Shown piece by piece: positions 53,395-62,816 of a stretch of 64,000 nucleotides of DNA. Below the pieces are notes generated by a model. That model made no database searches and was not told where the DNA came from. It was given only the letters and a program-made list of their open reading frames with translations. Where the stretch lies: positions 186,001 to 250,000 of the forward strand of contig NZ_JAIWPE010000096.1 in NCBI RefSeq assembly GCF_021028955.1, written 5' to 3'. Both the position numbers and the translations under genes were made by a program. How positions within the stretch are numbered: the first letter of the stretch is position 1; each line of letters starts with the position of its first letter. This stretch comes from Salipaludibacillus sp. CUR1. Lineage in GTDB: Bacteria; Bacillota; Bacilli; Bacillales; Salisediminibacteriaceae.

Positions 53395-53480
53395 GCTCCA
53401 CATCCCTACGCAAGTATCAACTCACAGGTTCTCAGGGTCGAAGCGGCAGCTTCCTCTCAGTCCTTCTAAGGACTCCCCTT
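53395..53480 (-). ncRNA. TPP riboswitch (Thi-box)
   Basis: The minus strand holds the conserved parts in order: GGGGAGTC, ACTGAGAGG, GACCCTGAGAACCTG, then TTGATACTTGCGTAGGGA. These are the P2/J and P4/P5 bases of the TPP aptamer; only a few positions differ from the CTGAGA/ACCCTT...GAACCTGA consensus. It lies in the spacer between rpe and thiT. Confidence 0.95.
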
Positions 53481-53511
53481 GTGGTTCTTGTATTTTATTT
53501 ATAGTTTAATC

Positions 53512-54162
53512 TTACCTTGATGACCGGATACTTTCAATGGCTTTTTGCCTGTCTGTTTTTCCGTACACAGCAGACCCTGCCACTAAAACATCCGCTCCTG
53601 CTTCAATACACAACTCAGCAGTTTCAGCATTCACGCCTCCATCTACCTCAATTTCTATATCTTTGTCCAGTTTGGCAACCATCTCTTTAACTTCCCTTAT
53701 TTTCGGAAGCACCTCATGAATGAATGTCTGGCCTCCGAACCCTGGATTTACTGTCATTAGAAGAACGAGGTCTACGTCCTGAATGATATGCCTGACAGAT
53801 TCTACTGGAGTAGCGGGATTTAAAACTACTCCGGCTTTGACGCCGGCCTCTTTAATCATATGTACAGTACGGTGCAAATGCGGGCAAGTTTCAACATGGA
53901 CACTGATAATATCAGCTCCTGCTTCTGCAAACAAAGGAATATACTGATCAGGGTTCTCAATCATTAAATGAACATCCAAAGGAAGGTCAGTGACAGGACG
54001 TACAGCATTTACGATTAGCGGCCCTATAGTAATATTAGGGACAAAATGTCCATCCATTACATCTACGTGGATGTAATCGGCACCTCCCGCTTCCACATCT
54101 TTTATTTCGTCGCCTAATTTAGCGAAATCTGCTGATAAAATTGAAGGGGCTACTTTAACCAT
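53512..54162 (-). CDS. rpe: Ribulose-phosphate 3-epimerase
   Basis: 216 residues, TIM barrel. [32 protein letters not shown] (metal-binding His/Asp) and [21 protein letters not shown] are diagnostic. It links pentose phosphate intermediates. It follows rsgA by 3 bases. Confidence 0.96.
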   Translation of the reverse strand: MVKVAPSILSADFAKLGDEIKDVEAGGADYIHVDVMDGHFVPNITIGPLIVNAVRPVTDLPLDVHLMIENPDQYIPLFAEAGADIISVHVETCPHLHRTVHMIKEAGVKAGVVLNPATPVESVRHIIQDVDLVLLMTVNPGFGGQTFIHEVLPKIREVKEMVAKLDKDIEIEVDGGVNAETAELCIEAGADVLVAGSAVYGKTDRQKAIESIRSSR

Positions 54163-54165
54163 CTT

Positions 54166-55050
54166 TTAATACCTCCGTTTTTGGTTTTTAATCTCATCTA
54201 AAAACTGGGCATAATGCTCATAACGGTGCGAAGCAATAAGCCCGTCTTTATAGGCTTGTTTAACCGCACAGGACGGCTCGTTAATGTGGGTACAGGCTCG
54301 GAATTTACAATCGTTTATCCGTTCAAGCATTTCAGGAAAGAACTGTGAAAGTTCTTCCGTTTCGATATTTTGAAAATCCAAAGAACTAAAGCCGGGAGTA
54401 TCTGCTACATACCCGCCCTCTTCCAGCGGAATAAGCTCCACATGCCGGGTCGTATGCTTTCCTCTGCCAAGACTTTTAGATATTTCATTGGTTTCTATAT
54501 TTAATTCAGGTTTCAACGCATTAAGCAAGGAGGACTTTCCGACACCTGACTGTCCGGCAAAGACAGATACTTTTCCAGATAAATATGGTTTTAACTGGTT
54601 CAGCGTTTCCTCGATATAGATCGATGTCTTCAACACTTCGTAACCAAGCTTTTTATAATCTTCTTCATATTTTTCAATAAGTGAAGAATCTTCTCCGGAA
54701 AGCAGGTCGATTTTAGAAAGACAAATTACCGGTGATATATTGTTAGCTTCTATGTGCACGAGAAAACGGTCTAAAAGAACAGGGTTAAATGAAGGCGATT
54801 CTACTGAAAACACGAGAATTGCCTGTTCTACATTTGCAATGGGAGGCCTCACAAGCTCATTCAGCCGGTCTTCCATTTCCAGAACGTATCCGTCAGTCTT
54901 ATTAGCCGCCTCAAATTCTACCCAGTCTCCCACTAATGGCGTAAGTTTCCTCTTCCGGAAATTTCCCCGTCCCCGGCATTGAAAGATTCCGTCTTCATTT
55001 TCCACATAATAAAACCCGCTCAATGCTTTTATAATACGTCCTCTTGGCAT
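54166..55050 (-). CDS. rsgA: Small ribosomal subunit biogenesis GTPase RsgA
   Basis: 294 residues. N-terminal OB domain, then circularly permuted GTPase: CLSKIDLL (G4) before GQSGVGKSSLLNAL (G1, about 168-181) and DTPGFSSLD. The zinc site is CKFRACTHINEPSCAVKQA near 245-263. It checks 30S maturation. The gene follows prkC, as usual. Confidence 0.96.
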   Translation of the reverse strand: MPRGRIIKALSGFYYVENEDGIFQCRGRGNFRKRKLTPLVGDWVEFEAANKTDGYVLEMEDRLNELVRPPIANVEQAILVFSVESPSFNPVLLDRFLVHIEANNISPVICLSKIDLLSGEDSSLIEKYEEDYKKLGYEVLKTSIYIEETLNQLKPYLSGKVSVFAGQSGVGKSSLLNALKPELNIETNEISKSLGRGKHTTRHVELIPLEEGGYVADTPGFSSLDFQNIETEELSQFFPEMLERINDCKFRACTHINEPSCAVKQAYKDGLIASHRYEHYAQFLDEIKNQKRRY

Positions 55051-55126
55051 GCCATCCTCCTGATTTTAAATTTCGCAGACAAGTTTCCGGAAGACTCGTC
55101 CGCCTCCCAGGAAACCCCGTCTGGAT

Positions 55127-57259
55127 TTATTGATATTCTTTCAATTCATCATACGTATATTCATAAGGAGAGTCTTCAAATTCTTCATCCCCGACAAAGA
55201 GAATGATAAAACCGGAATCTTCAGGCGCTACTGTCATAGGCACATCAAATGTTGTGTCTTCAGTAATTTCTTCATCGACAATCTGGAGTGGCGTCCGGTT
55301 ATCCATATCTGTTACAGACAGCCTGATCCTGTATGATGGTCTCTCTTCATCGTCGCCTGCGTCTTCATTATTGATGTTGCTCTCATCATTATTATTTCCT
55401 TCTTCATTACTATCATTGTTTTCCCCATTGTTCTCTCCGGCATTTTCAACCGTATCTTCATCGGCGTTATCATCATCGGGCACTTCTACTTTAAAAGGCA
55501 CCGTCGCGGAGACAGGCTCTTCTTCGGGCTCCTCTATAGGTTCCTGACCTTTTGAAAAAACTGCATTCACTGTTGTGTGTTCCCTGATTTCCGTTCCTCT
55601 TGGAGGATACTGAGTGATCACCCTTCCTTCTTCCACTGTAGAATGATACTCTTCCTCAATTTTCAGATCTATCAGGTCGTTTCCTTCAAATGTGGCCAGA
55701 ACTTCTTCCCTTGTCATATCATACAGGTTGCTCATAATATACGTCGGCCTTTCGCTCACAGTCAGGCGTACGACGGTCTCCTGAGGAACAACCATTGACC
55801 CGGGTTCAGGACTTTGATCAATCACTGTGTCGTCGTCATATTCGGATGTTTCTTCAAATTGAATGCTGAAGTCATCAAAATCCTGCAGCAGGTCTTCAGC
55901 TCTTTCTCTCGACTGTCCGATTAAGTCTTCCATTTCCACTGGTTCTGACCCTTCACTGACTACTAACGTGACGATCGTCCCTTCTTTTACAGACTGGCCT
56001 GCTCCTGGTCTGTGAGTAATAACATGCCCCTCCTCCATCTCGTCATCATGGCGGAGTTCCTGTTCAACTTCAAGGTTGAGTTCCATTAATGTTTCAAATG
56101 CTTCGTTATATTCCATCCCGTGCAAGCCATCGGGAATTTCAACTTCATTCACATGGAGCCAGGTTGGTATTAAATAAAAAATAAGGAAAATCAGCCCGAT
56201 GAAAAACACCAATGCAAGTAATGAAGCTTTCACCCAGAACTTGGCACCTTTTTCTTTTTTCTTAATATCCGGCTGTTCGGCTGCCGGCTTAGAGTTATGG
56301 AAGACATTTGTTCCTCCAGCTGTTTTGGAAGGTACAATTGTCTCTTCCTGGTCTGTCTGTCCTTGAATGCCTGCAGCAGGTATTGCTTTTGTCACTTCTT
56401 CATCAGGATCTGAAATCTGATAAGGGGCTTCATCACGGCGACCTTCGTCGAGAATAGTGGATAAATCAAGCAGCATATCTTCAGCCGAATTGAACCTTTT
56501 AAAAGGATCTTTTGCTGTGGCTTTGATTACAAAGTTTTCAATACTCTGTGGAATGGCTGAATCTTTTTCTCTAAGAAGAGGCAAAGGCTCCTGTAAATGT
56601 TTAATAGCGACTGAAACTGCCGTGTCCCCTGAAAAAGGAACTTCTCCCGAAAGCATTTCATAAGTGACTACTCCAAGAGAATATAAGTCCGATTTGTAAG
56701 TGACTTGTCCTCCCCTGGCCTGTTCAGGTGATAAGTAATGAACGGATCCGAGAACTGAGTTGGTGTGGGTAATCGTCGCTTCACTGATCGCTCTCGCTAT
56801 TCCGAAATCTGTTACTTTTGCCTCCCCATCTTTACTCATCAGAATATTATGAGGCTTAATATCGCGGTGGACGATATGATTATCATGGGCGTGGCTTACA
56901 GCCGCTACAATTTGTTCAAGAATCCTCACAGTTTCAGATACTGAGAGTCTGCCTTTCTCGTTAATATAATCCTTCAGCGTCTGGCCTTCCACATACTCCA
57001 TGACAATATAATATAAATCTTCTTCTTCCCCCACATCGTAAATATTGACAACGTTCGGGTGGGATAAACTTGTTGCCGACTGGGCCTCCCGCCTGAAACG
57101 GCGGATAAACTCCTCATCTTTAGAAAACTGCTCCTTGAGCATTTTGACAGCAACCGTACGGTCTAATATTAAATCTTTGGCCAAATAGACATCAGCCATC
57201 CCTCCGCCGCCTACCGGACGAATGATCTCATAACGGCCACTGACCCTTTTGTGATTCAT
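55127..57259 (-). CDS. prkC: Serine/threonine protein kinase PrkC with PASTA repeats
   Basis: 710 residues. Kinase domain about 1-270: GGGGMADVYLA, Lys39 in VAVKM, HRDIKPHN and DFGIAR. Juxtamembrane linker, one membrane helix (about 345-367), then three PASTA repeats (about 370-575) that bind peptidoglycan fragments. An acidic stretch rich in Asn, Asp and Glu (about 590-640) and a beta-rich C-terminal domain follow. It senses muropeptides, for example in germination. Longer than B. subtilis PrkC because of the acidic insertion. Its start overlaps the prpC stop. Confidence 0.95.
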   Translation of the reverse strand: MNHKRVSGRYEIIRPVGGGGMADVYLAKDLILDRTVAVKMLKEQFSKDEEFIRRFRREAQSATSLSHPNVVNIYDVGEEEDLYYIVMEYVEGQTLKDYINEKGRLSVSETVRILEQIVAAVSHAHDNHIVHRDIKPHNILMSKDGEAKVTDFGIARAISEATITHTNSVLGSVHYLSPEQARGGQVTYKSDLYSLGVVTYEMLSGEVPFSGDTAVSVAIKHLQEPLPLLREKDSAIPQSIENFVIKATAKDPFKRFNSAEDMLLDLSTILDEGRRDEAPYQISDPDEEVTKAIPAAGIQGQTDQEETIVPSKTAGGTNVFHNSKPAAEQPDIKKKEKGAKFWVKASLLALVFFIGLIFLIFYLIPTWLHVNEVEIPDGLHGMEYNEAFETLMELNLEVEQELRHDDEMEEGHVITHRPGAGQSVKEGTIVTLVVSEGSEPVEMEDLIGQSRERAEDLLQDFDDFSIQFEETSEYDDDTVIDQSPEPGSMVVPQETVVRLTVSERPTYIMSNLYDMTREEVLATFEGNDLIDLKIEEEYHSTVEEGRVITQYPPRGTEIREHTTVNAVFSKGQEPIEEPEEEPVSATVPFKVEVPDDDNADEDTVENAGENNGENNDSNEEGNNNDESNINNEDAGDDEERPSYRIRLSVTDMDNRTPLQIVDEEITEDTTFDVPMTVAPEDSGFIILFVGDEEFEDSPYEYTYDELKEYQ

Positions 57260-58008
57260 GTGTGACTCACACCTTCCGTCTCATGACGAACCAGTGTAAG
57301 TGAAATGTTATCTTCCCCGCCGGCTTTATTAGCATGATCCACAAGCTGTGCGGCAATTTCATCTAAGTTTTCAGAGCTTGAAAGGTATGAAGAAATTTCC
57401 TCATCAGAAACCATATTTGTCAGCCCGTCCGAACAGAGTAAAAGCATATCTCCTTCACGCCAGCTGATTGTTCTGACATCTACTTCAATACTTTTTTCAG
57501 TCCCTAACGCTCTTAACAAAACATTTTTTCGGGGATGATGTTCAGCTTCTTCCTCAGATATCTGGCCGGAGCGGACGAGTTCTCCTACTAAAGAATGGTC
57601 TTCTGTCATTTGCTTTAATTGCCTGTCTTCAAACAAGTAAACGCGTGAATCACCTACATTGGAAAAGGAAACATATTCATCGGTACACACAGCTGCAACA
57701 AGAGTGGTACCCATTCCTTCACATTGGGCATTTTGGCGGGATTGAAGAAAAATCTCTTTATTTAATTTTTGTACGGTATCATTCAGCCATTCTTCAGCTT
57801 CTTTCGGAGAGAGCTGTTTGTCAATTTCTTTCCAGTAATTCAACAGCCCATCCCGTGCCATTTTACTTGCTACATCCCCTGCCTGGTGGCCGCCCATCCC
57901 ATCTGCCACAAGAGCGAGCATGTGCCCTGTCTGATTTTCTTTTACGGCCCCGTCATCTTCGTTATGAGGACGTACTTTTCCTGTATGGGTACGAAAAATC
58001 CCTTTCAT
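57256..58008 (-). CDS. prpC: PP2C-family protein phosphatase PrpC
   Basis: 250 residues with PP2C motifs: RPHNEDDGAV, ADGMGGHQAGDVAS (about 36-49), LLCSDGLTNMVSDEEI and GGEDNIS. It opposes PrkC; the two genes are translationally coupled. The rlmN gene usually upstream is absent, and rsmB ends 35 bases away. Confidence 0.95.
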   Translation of the reverse strand: MKGIFRTHTGKVRPHNEDDGAVKENQTGHMLALVADGMGGHQAGDVASKMARDGLLNYWKEIDKQLSPKEAEEWLNDTVQKLNKEIFLQSRQNAQCEGMGTTLVAAVCTDEYVSFSNVGDSRVYLFEDRQLKQMTEDHSLVGELVRSGQISEEEAEHHPRKNVLLRALGTEKSIEVDVRTISWREGDMLLLCSDGLTNMVSDEEISSYLSSSENLDEIAAQLVDHANKAGGEDNISLTLVRHETEGVSHT

Positions 58009-58043
58009 CTGCCTATCTCCTCATTTCCACTGTCATCTTTTAA

Positions 58044-59408
58044 TTAGTCACCTTTCATTATTGAAGAAATAAAAAAGCCGTCTGTACCAAAATCCCCGGG
58101 AAATAACTGCACTTTTCCCGACAGGTTCCCGTGTATTTCTGAAATTACTGCCGGAAGCCTGTCTTTCAGCTGTGAATCAAAAACAGCATCTTCGTGCGTG
58201 TCCACAAACCGGGAAATTAAACGTTCATTTTCTTCCACGTCAATAGTGCATGTACTGTACACCAGACGGCCGCCTTTTTTCAGAAGAGGCCAGACAGACT
58301 GGACAATCGCTTCTTGAATGGAAGATAAACGCAGTATATCATCTTCCTGCTTAGACCACTTTAAATCGGGTTTTCTTTGTATAACGCCCAAGCCGGAACA
58401 GGGAGCATCAACTAGTATTTTATCAAAAGTTTCGGGTGCAAATGTTTCATGAAGTTTCCGGGCATCTGCCGTTTCTCCTTTTATGACTGACAAGTTAAGT
58501 CTCTTTTGCTGTTCCTTTACGAGTTTCACTTTATGGGCGTGGATATCAATACTGACGATTTCTCCTTCATTATTCATACGTTCAGCCATATGAGCAGACT
58601 TCCCGCCGGGAGCTGCGCATGCGTCCAGTATCTTTTCCCCCGGTTGAGGGTCAACTGCGTGAGAAACGAGCATCGATCCTTCGTCTTGAACAGATACGTA
58701 ACCTTGTTTAAAAGCTTCAGTATTAATAACAGAACCTTTCTTTAGACGGAGGCTCTCCTGCAAGAGAGGGCTTTCTTCTACTTCCAGCCCTTCAGCTGTT
58801 AAAGACTCTTTAACTTCCTTAACTGTGGAGCGTGCCGTATTAACCCTCAATGAATGAACAGGTGCGGAAAGGTTTGCCCTAGCCGTTTTTTCTGCCCTTT
58901 CAAATCCGTACTGGTTTATCCACCGTTTAAGAAGCCATTCAGGGTGGCTCGTTTCTACCGACAGCCGCTTGACATTATCATTTATATTATCTAAAGAAGG
59001 AAGTTCCCCGCGAAGCAATCCTCTCAGCATACCGTTTACAAAACCGGCTGTCCCTTTATGCCCTCTTTTTTTAGCAATTTCCACGGCTTCGTTAATTGCA
59101 GCATGATCCGGGATCCGGTCTAAAAACACGAGCTGGTAAACAGTCATTCTTAAAAGAATGTGAACCCATTTATCCAATTTTTTTAATGGCTTTTTCGTAA
59201 ATGAAGATAAGTAATAATCCAGCCTCATCTGATTCTGGATGGTCCCGTAAACTAACTCGGTGAGAAGCGGGACATCCACTTGAGGGACTTTCATTTTTTT
59301 AATTGTATCGTTAATAAGGAGGTTGCTGTATGCCTGATTCTTTTCTATTTTCAACAGAATTTCCAACGCGGCATCCCGTACGTTGGCTGTCTTTAAATCT
59401 TTCTTCAT
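58044..59408 (-). CDS. rsmB: 16S rRNA (cytosine-967-C5)-methyltransferase RsmB (Sun)
   Basis: 454 residues. NusB-like N-terminal domain (about 1-140), SAM motif DACAAPGGKSAHMA (about 262-275), and both cysteines of the m5C mechanism in DAPCSGLGV and STCTIDVEEN. AGGAGAG precedes the ATG, and fmt ends 4 bases upstream. Confidence 0.95.
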   Translation of the reverse strand: MKKDLKTANVRDAALEILLKIEKNQAYSNLLINDTIKKMKVPQVDVPLLTELVYGTIQNQMRLDYYLSSFTKKPLKKLDKWVHILLRMTVYQLVFLDRIPDHAAINEAVEIAKKRGHKGTAGFVNGMLRGLLRGELPSLDNINDNVKRLSVETSHPEWLLKRWINQYGFERAEKTARANLSAPVHSLRVNTARSTVKEVKESLTAEGLEVEESPLLQESLRLKKGSVINTEAFKQGYVSVQDEGSMLVSHAVDPQPGEKILDACAAPGGKSAHMAERMNNEGEIVSIDIHAHKVKLVKEQQKRLNLSVIKGETADARKLHETFAPETFDKILVDAPCSGLGVIQRKPDLKWSKQEDDILRLSSIQEAIVQSVWPLLKKGGRLVYSTCTIDVEENERLISRFVDTHEDAVFDSQLKDRLPAVISEIHGNLSGKVQLFPGDFGTDGFFISSIMKGD

Positions 59409-59412
59409 TTAA

Positions 59413-60354
59413 TTACTCTCCTAACTTCATTCCGGGCTCCCAATTACTCCCCGCTCCCCTTAGAAAGGTAGCAACATCCATCGGTTTTTTTCCTGCAGGC
59501 TGGACTTTTGTTAATGCCAGTGTCTTTCCATCCCCGCATGCCACCTTTATATCGTTTTCTTCAATTGCCACGACCGTGCCTGGCGACTCGTCAGTATGGT
59601 CTTGCCTGGTTTCCGCTTCCCATATTTTAAACCTTTTCCCTTCAGCTTCCGTATGGGCAACAGGCCAAGGGTTTAATCCGCGAACCTGGTTGAAAAGCTG
59701 ATCTGCTGTTTTAGCCCAGTCGATTCGCTCTTGCTCTTTTTTTATATTAGGAGCATAAGTCACATACTTTTCATCCTGTTTAACAGGATGAATTTCTCCT
59801 TTCTCAATAAGAGGAAGAGTCCTGGTTAATAACTCTGCACCTAAAAGACTTAATTTATCATGCATGGTGCCTGTAGTATCCTCAGGAAGAATGGGCAGTG
59901 CTTCCTGGGCAATCATATCCCCAGCATCTAATTTAGCAACCATGTACATAATAGTTATCCCTGTCTTTTCTTCTCCATCAATTACCGCCTGATGAATCGG
60001 TGCCCCTCCCCGATATTTTGGAAGCAGTGAGGCATGCACATTAATACAGCCTTTTGGAGGTACATCAAGCAGCTCCTGGGGGAGAATTTGTCCAAAAGCC
60101 GCTGTAATAATTAAGTCAGGGTTGATTTTTTCCACTTGTTTCCATTCGTTTTCATTTTTTATTTTTTCTGGCTGAAAAACTGGCAGTCCCATTTTTTCTG
60201 CGGCCACCTTGACAGGAGGCGGTGTTAATGTCTGTTTTCTTCCTTTAGGTCTGTCAGGCTGGGTAACTACCAAAGAAACGTCATAGCCGTTATTAACCAC
60301 TGATTCCAATACAGGAACAGCAAAATCCGGCGTACCCATAAAAACTATTTTCAT
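59413..60354 (-). CDS. fmt: Methionyl-tRNA formyltransferase
   Basis: 313 residues. Start KIVFMGTPDFAVPVL and INVHASLLPKYRGGAPIHQAVIDGEEKTG (about 105-133, catalytic Asn, His and Asp region) are diagnostic; C-terminal OB-like domain. It formylates initiator tRNA. The deformylase gene def usually next to it is not in the 23-base gap to priA. Confidence 0.96.
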   Translation of the reverse strand: MKIVFMGTPDFAVPVLESVVNNGYDVSLVVTQPDRPKGRKQTLTPPPVKVAAEKMGLPVFQPEKIKNENEWKQVEKINPDLIITAAFGQILPQELLDVPPKGCINVHASLLPKYRGGAPIHQAVIDGEEKTGITIMYMVAKLDAGDMIAQEALPILPEDTTGTMHDKLSLLGAELLTRTLPLIEKGEIHPVKQDEKYVTYAPNIKKEQERIDWAKTADQLFNQVRGLNPWPVAHTEAEGKRFKIWEAETRQDHTDESPGTVVAIEENDIKVACGDGKTLALTKVQPAGKKPMDVATFLRGAGSNWEPGMKLGE

Positions 60355-60377
60355 ATATTATTCTCTCCTTAGAAAGT

Positions 60378-62816
60378 TTATAACATTGTGTATGGATTTG
60401 TATCGATCGTAATGGATAACCCGGTTCGGGCCATCTCTCCCTGATATGTTTTAATTATTTCCTGTAATGCTTCAGTTAACTTTGGCTCAACTTTATATTT
60501 TACCATGCATTGGTATCGATATCTATCTTTGATCCGTGGTATGGCCGACGCTACAGGACCGTAAACCATCGTCCCGTCTGAAAGCGACCTGTTTAGAAAT
60601 GAAGCTATTTTTTCACTTACAGAGATAACCTGATCAAGCCTTTCATCACTTATGTGAATGAGCGCCAGGAAATAATAGGGAGGATACCCCCCCTGCCTTC
60701 GGACACTCATTTCCTTTTCAAAAAAAGACAAATAATCATGAGCCTTTACATCTATAATACTGTAATGGTCAGGCGTATAGGTCTGCACCATCACTTCACC
60801 TTTTTTTGTATGACGGCCTGCTCTTCCGCTTACTTGAGTAAGCAGTTGAAATGTTCTTTCGGCAGACCTGAAATCAGGAAGGTGGAGCATGGAGTCGGCA
60901 GCCAGTACGCCTACGAGCGTAATATCAGGAAAGTCAAGACCTTTGGCAATCATCTGAGTGCCTAAAAGAACATCAGCTTTGCCTTCACCAAACTGTTTTA
61001 AAAGCCGTTCATGCGCCCCTTTTTTCCGGGTAGTATCAACATCCATACGAATGACATTGAGATCGGGAAAAAGTTTCAAAAGCTCTTCCTCTACTTTTTG
61101 GGTGCCTGTTCCGAAAAAACGGATAGAGTCACTTTGACACTCCGGGCAGATACTTGGGATCGTCTCGGAATGACCGCAATAGTGACACTGCAAAGACTGG
61201 TTGTACCGGTGATAGGTCAATGAAATATCACAATGAGGGCATTGCGCGACATACCCGCAGTCCCGGCACATAATAAAAGTTGAGTAGCCCCGGCGGTTCA
61301 AAAACAGGACTGTTTGTTCCTTTTTCTCCAACCGGGCTTCTATGCCTTCTAAAAGTTCCCGGGAAAACATGGATCTGTTCCCTTCCCTTAATTCTTCTCT
61401 CATATCGACAAGGGTCACTTCAGGCATTTGCACATGGTTAACCCTGTTTTCCATAGTCAGTAAATGATAGACTCCTTTTTTTGCGCGGGCGTAACTTTCC
61501 AGGGAAGGAGTCGCACTTCCTAAGATGACAGGACAATTATAGATCTCTCCCCGTTTAATAGCCACCTGCCTGGCATGGTACCTTGGCGTTTCTTCCTGTT
61601 TATAGCTTGTTTCATGTTCTTCATCAATAATGACGATGCCTAGGTTTTCGAATGGGGCAAATATAGCTGAACGTGCTCCTACAGCGACGTCTACTTTGCC
61701 TTCACGGATTTTCAGCCATTCATCGTACTTTTCTCCTTTAGATAAAGCACTATGTAAAACGGCCACTCTGGACCCGAATCTCTCCTTGAACCGGGTTACC
61801 ATTTGAGGAGTCAATGAGATTTCAGGCACCAGCACGATCGCTTCTTTTCCTTTACGGATTACCTGGTCAATAGCCTGCATATAAACTTCCGTTTTTCCGC
61901 TCCCGGTGACTCCCCGCAGCAGAAAGGTCGTATGTCTTTCTTCAACAATAGAATCTATCACAGGCGCAAGGGCTTCTTCCTGTTCATCCATTAACGGCAG
62001 AGGGGAAGAGGGCGCAAATGTTCGCCCTTCAAAAGGATCACGGCTCACAACCTGTTCTTCTTTTATAAGATATTCTTTATTAACTAACTCCTGAACAGTC
62101 TGCCGGGAAACACCTGCCTGCTCCATCAGCTCTGAAATAACCAGTCGAACGTCTTCCTGCACATTCTCATAAAAATAACTGAGCAAAGCTTTTTGTTTCG
62201 CTGCCTTTGAAGAAAAATCATCAAGCACAGCTTTAAGCTCTTCTTTTGATAAGGCGGATTTGACAACGAGCTGTTTCTTTTTTGTTTCATTTGTCTTCAC
62301 TAATGGCGTCACTTCCAGTAATTCCTGCCGGACTGCTTTCATCATATCTTTCTTTTCGTCTTCCGCTGCCTTCTTTCTCCATTCTTCCCAGCTGTCGAGA
62401 GTTTTACCATCTTCAAAGAAAGGTTTAATTGTTTCAGGCAATTTTGAGAGCATCTCTTCTGAAACTAGTGTCAGTTTTTTATCATATTTTGCTCTCATAG
62501 CCGCCGGAAGCATTGATTTCAATACTGATATATGGAAAGACAGCGTATCATTCTTAATCCATTCTGCAAGAAAAAGCAGTTCTTTTGTTAAAGGCGGCTT
62601 TAGATCGATAAGGTTTTCAAGCTCTTTAAGCTTTTTTGAACTATAATTGCTCTGTTCATCCAGCCCGGTGACAAATCCCTGTACTTTTCTTGGTCCGAAA
62701 GATACAGTAACACGTGCGCCCGGAGCAATTGTTTCCCTGAATTCATCCGGAACAATATAATCAAACACCCGGTCTGTCTGATTCGCCGCCACATCCACTA
62801 TAACTTTCGCTATCAT
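60378..62816 (-). CDS. priA: Primosomal replication protein N' (PriA helicase)
   Basis: 812 residues. Walker A GVTGSGKTEVYMQA (about 301-314), DEEH box IIDEEHETSYKQ, and the zinc module CRDCGYVAQCPHC ... CHYCGH ... CPEC (about 510-550). PriA restarts stalled forks. Its stop codon sits 23 bases before fmt, and its ATG follows the coaBC stop directly, with GAGGGGC upstream. Confidence 0.96.
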   Translation of the reverse strand: MIAKVIVDVAANQTDRVFDYIVPDEFRETIAPGARVTVSFGPRKVQGFVTGLDEQSNYSSKKLKELENLIDLKPPLTKELLFLAEWIKNDTLSFHISVLKSMLPAAMRAKYDKKLTLVSEEMLSKLPETIKPFFEDGKTLDSWEEWRKKAAEDEKKDMMKAVRQELLEVTPLVKTNETKKKQLVVKSALSKEELKAVLDDFSSKAAKQKALLSYFYENVQEDVRLVISELMEQAGVSRQTVQELVNKEYLIKEEQVVSRDPFEGRTFAPSSPLPLMDEQEEALAPVIDSIVEERHTTFLLRGVTGSGKTEVYMQAIDQVIRKGKEAIVLVPEISLTPQMVTRFKERFGSRVAVLHSALSKGEKYDEWLKIREGKVDVAVGARSAIFAPFENLGIVIIDEEHETSYKQEETPRYHARQVAIKRGEIYNCPVILGSATPSLESYARAKKGVYHLLTMENRVNHVQMPEVTLVDMREELREGNRSMFSRELLEGIEARLEKKEQTVLFLNRRGYSTFIMCRDCGYVAQCPHCDISLTYHRYNQSLQCHYCGHSETIPSICPECQSDSIRFFGTGTQKVEEELLKLFPDLNVIRMDVDTTRKKGAHERLLKQFGEGKADVLLGTQMIAKGLDFPDITLVGVLAADSMLHLPDFRSAERTFQLLTQVSGRAGRHTKKGEVMVQTYTPDHYSIIDVKAHDYLSFFEKEMSVRRQGGYPPYYFLALIHISDERLDQVISVSEKIASFLNRSLSDGTMVYGPVASAIPRIKDRYRYQCMVKYKVEPKLTEALQEIIKTYQGEMARTGLSITIDTNPYTML

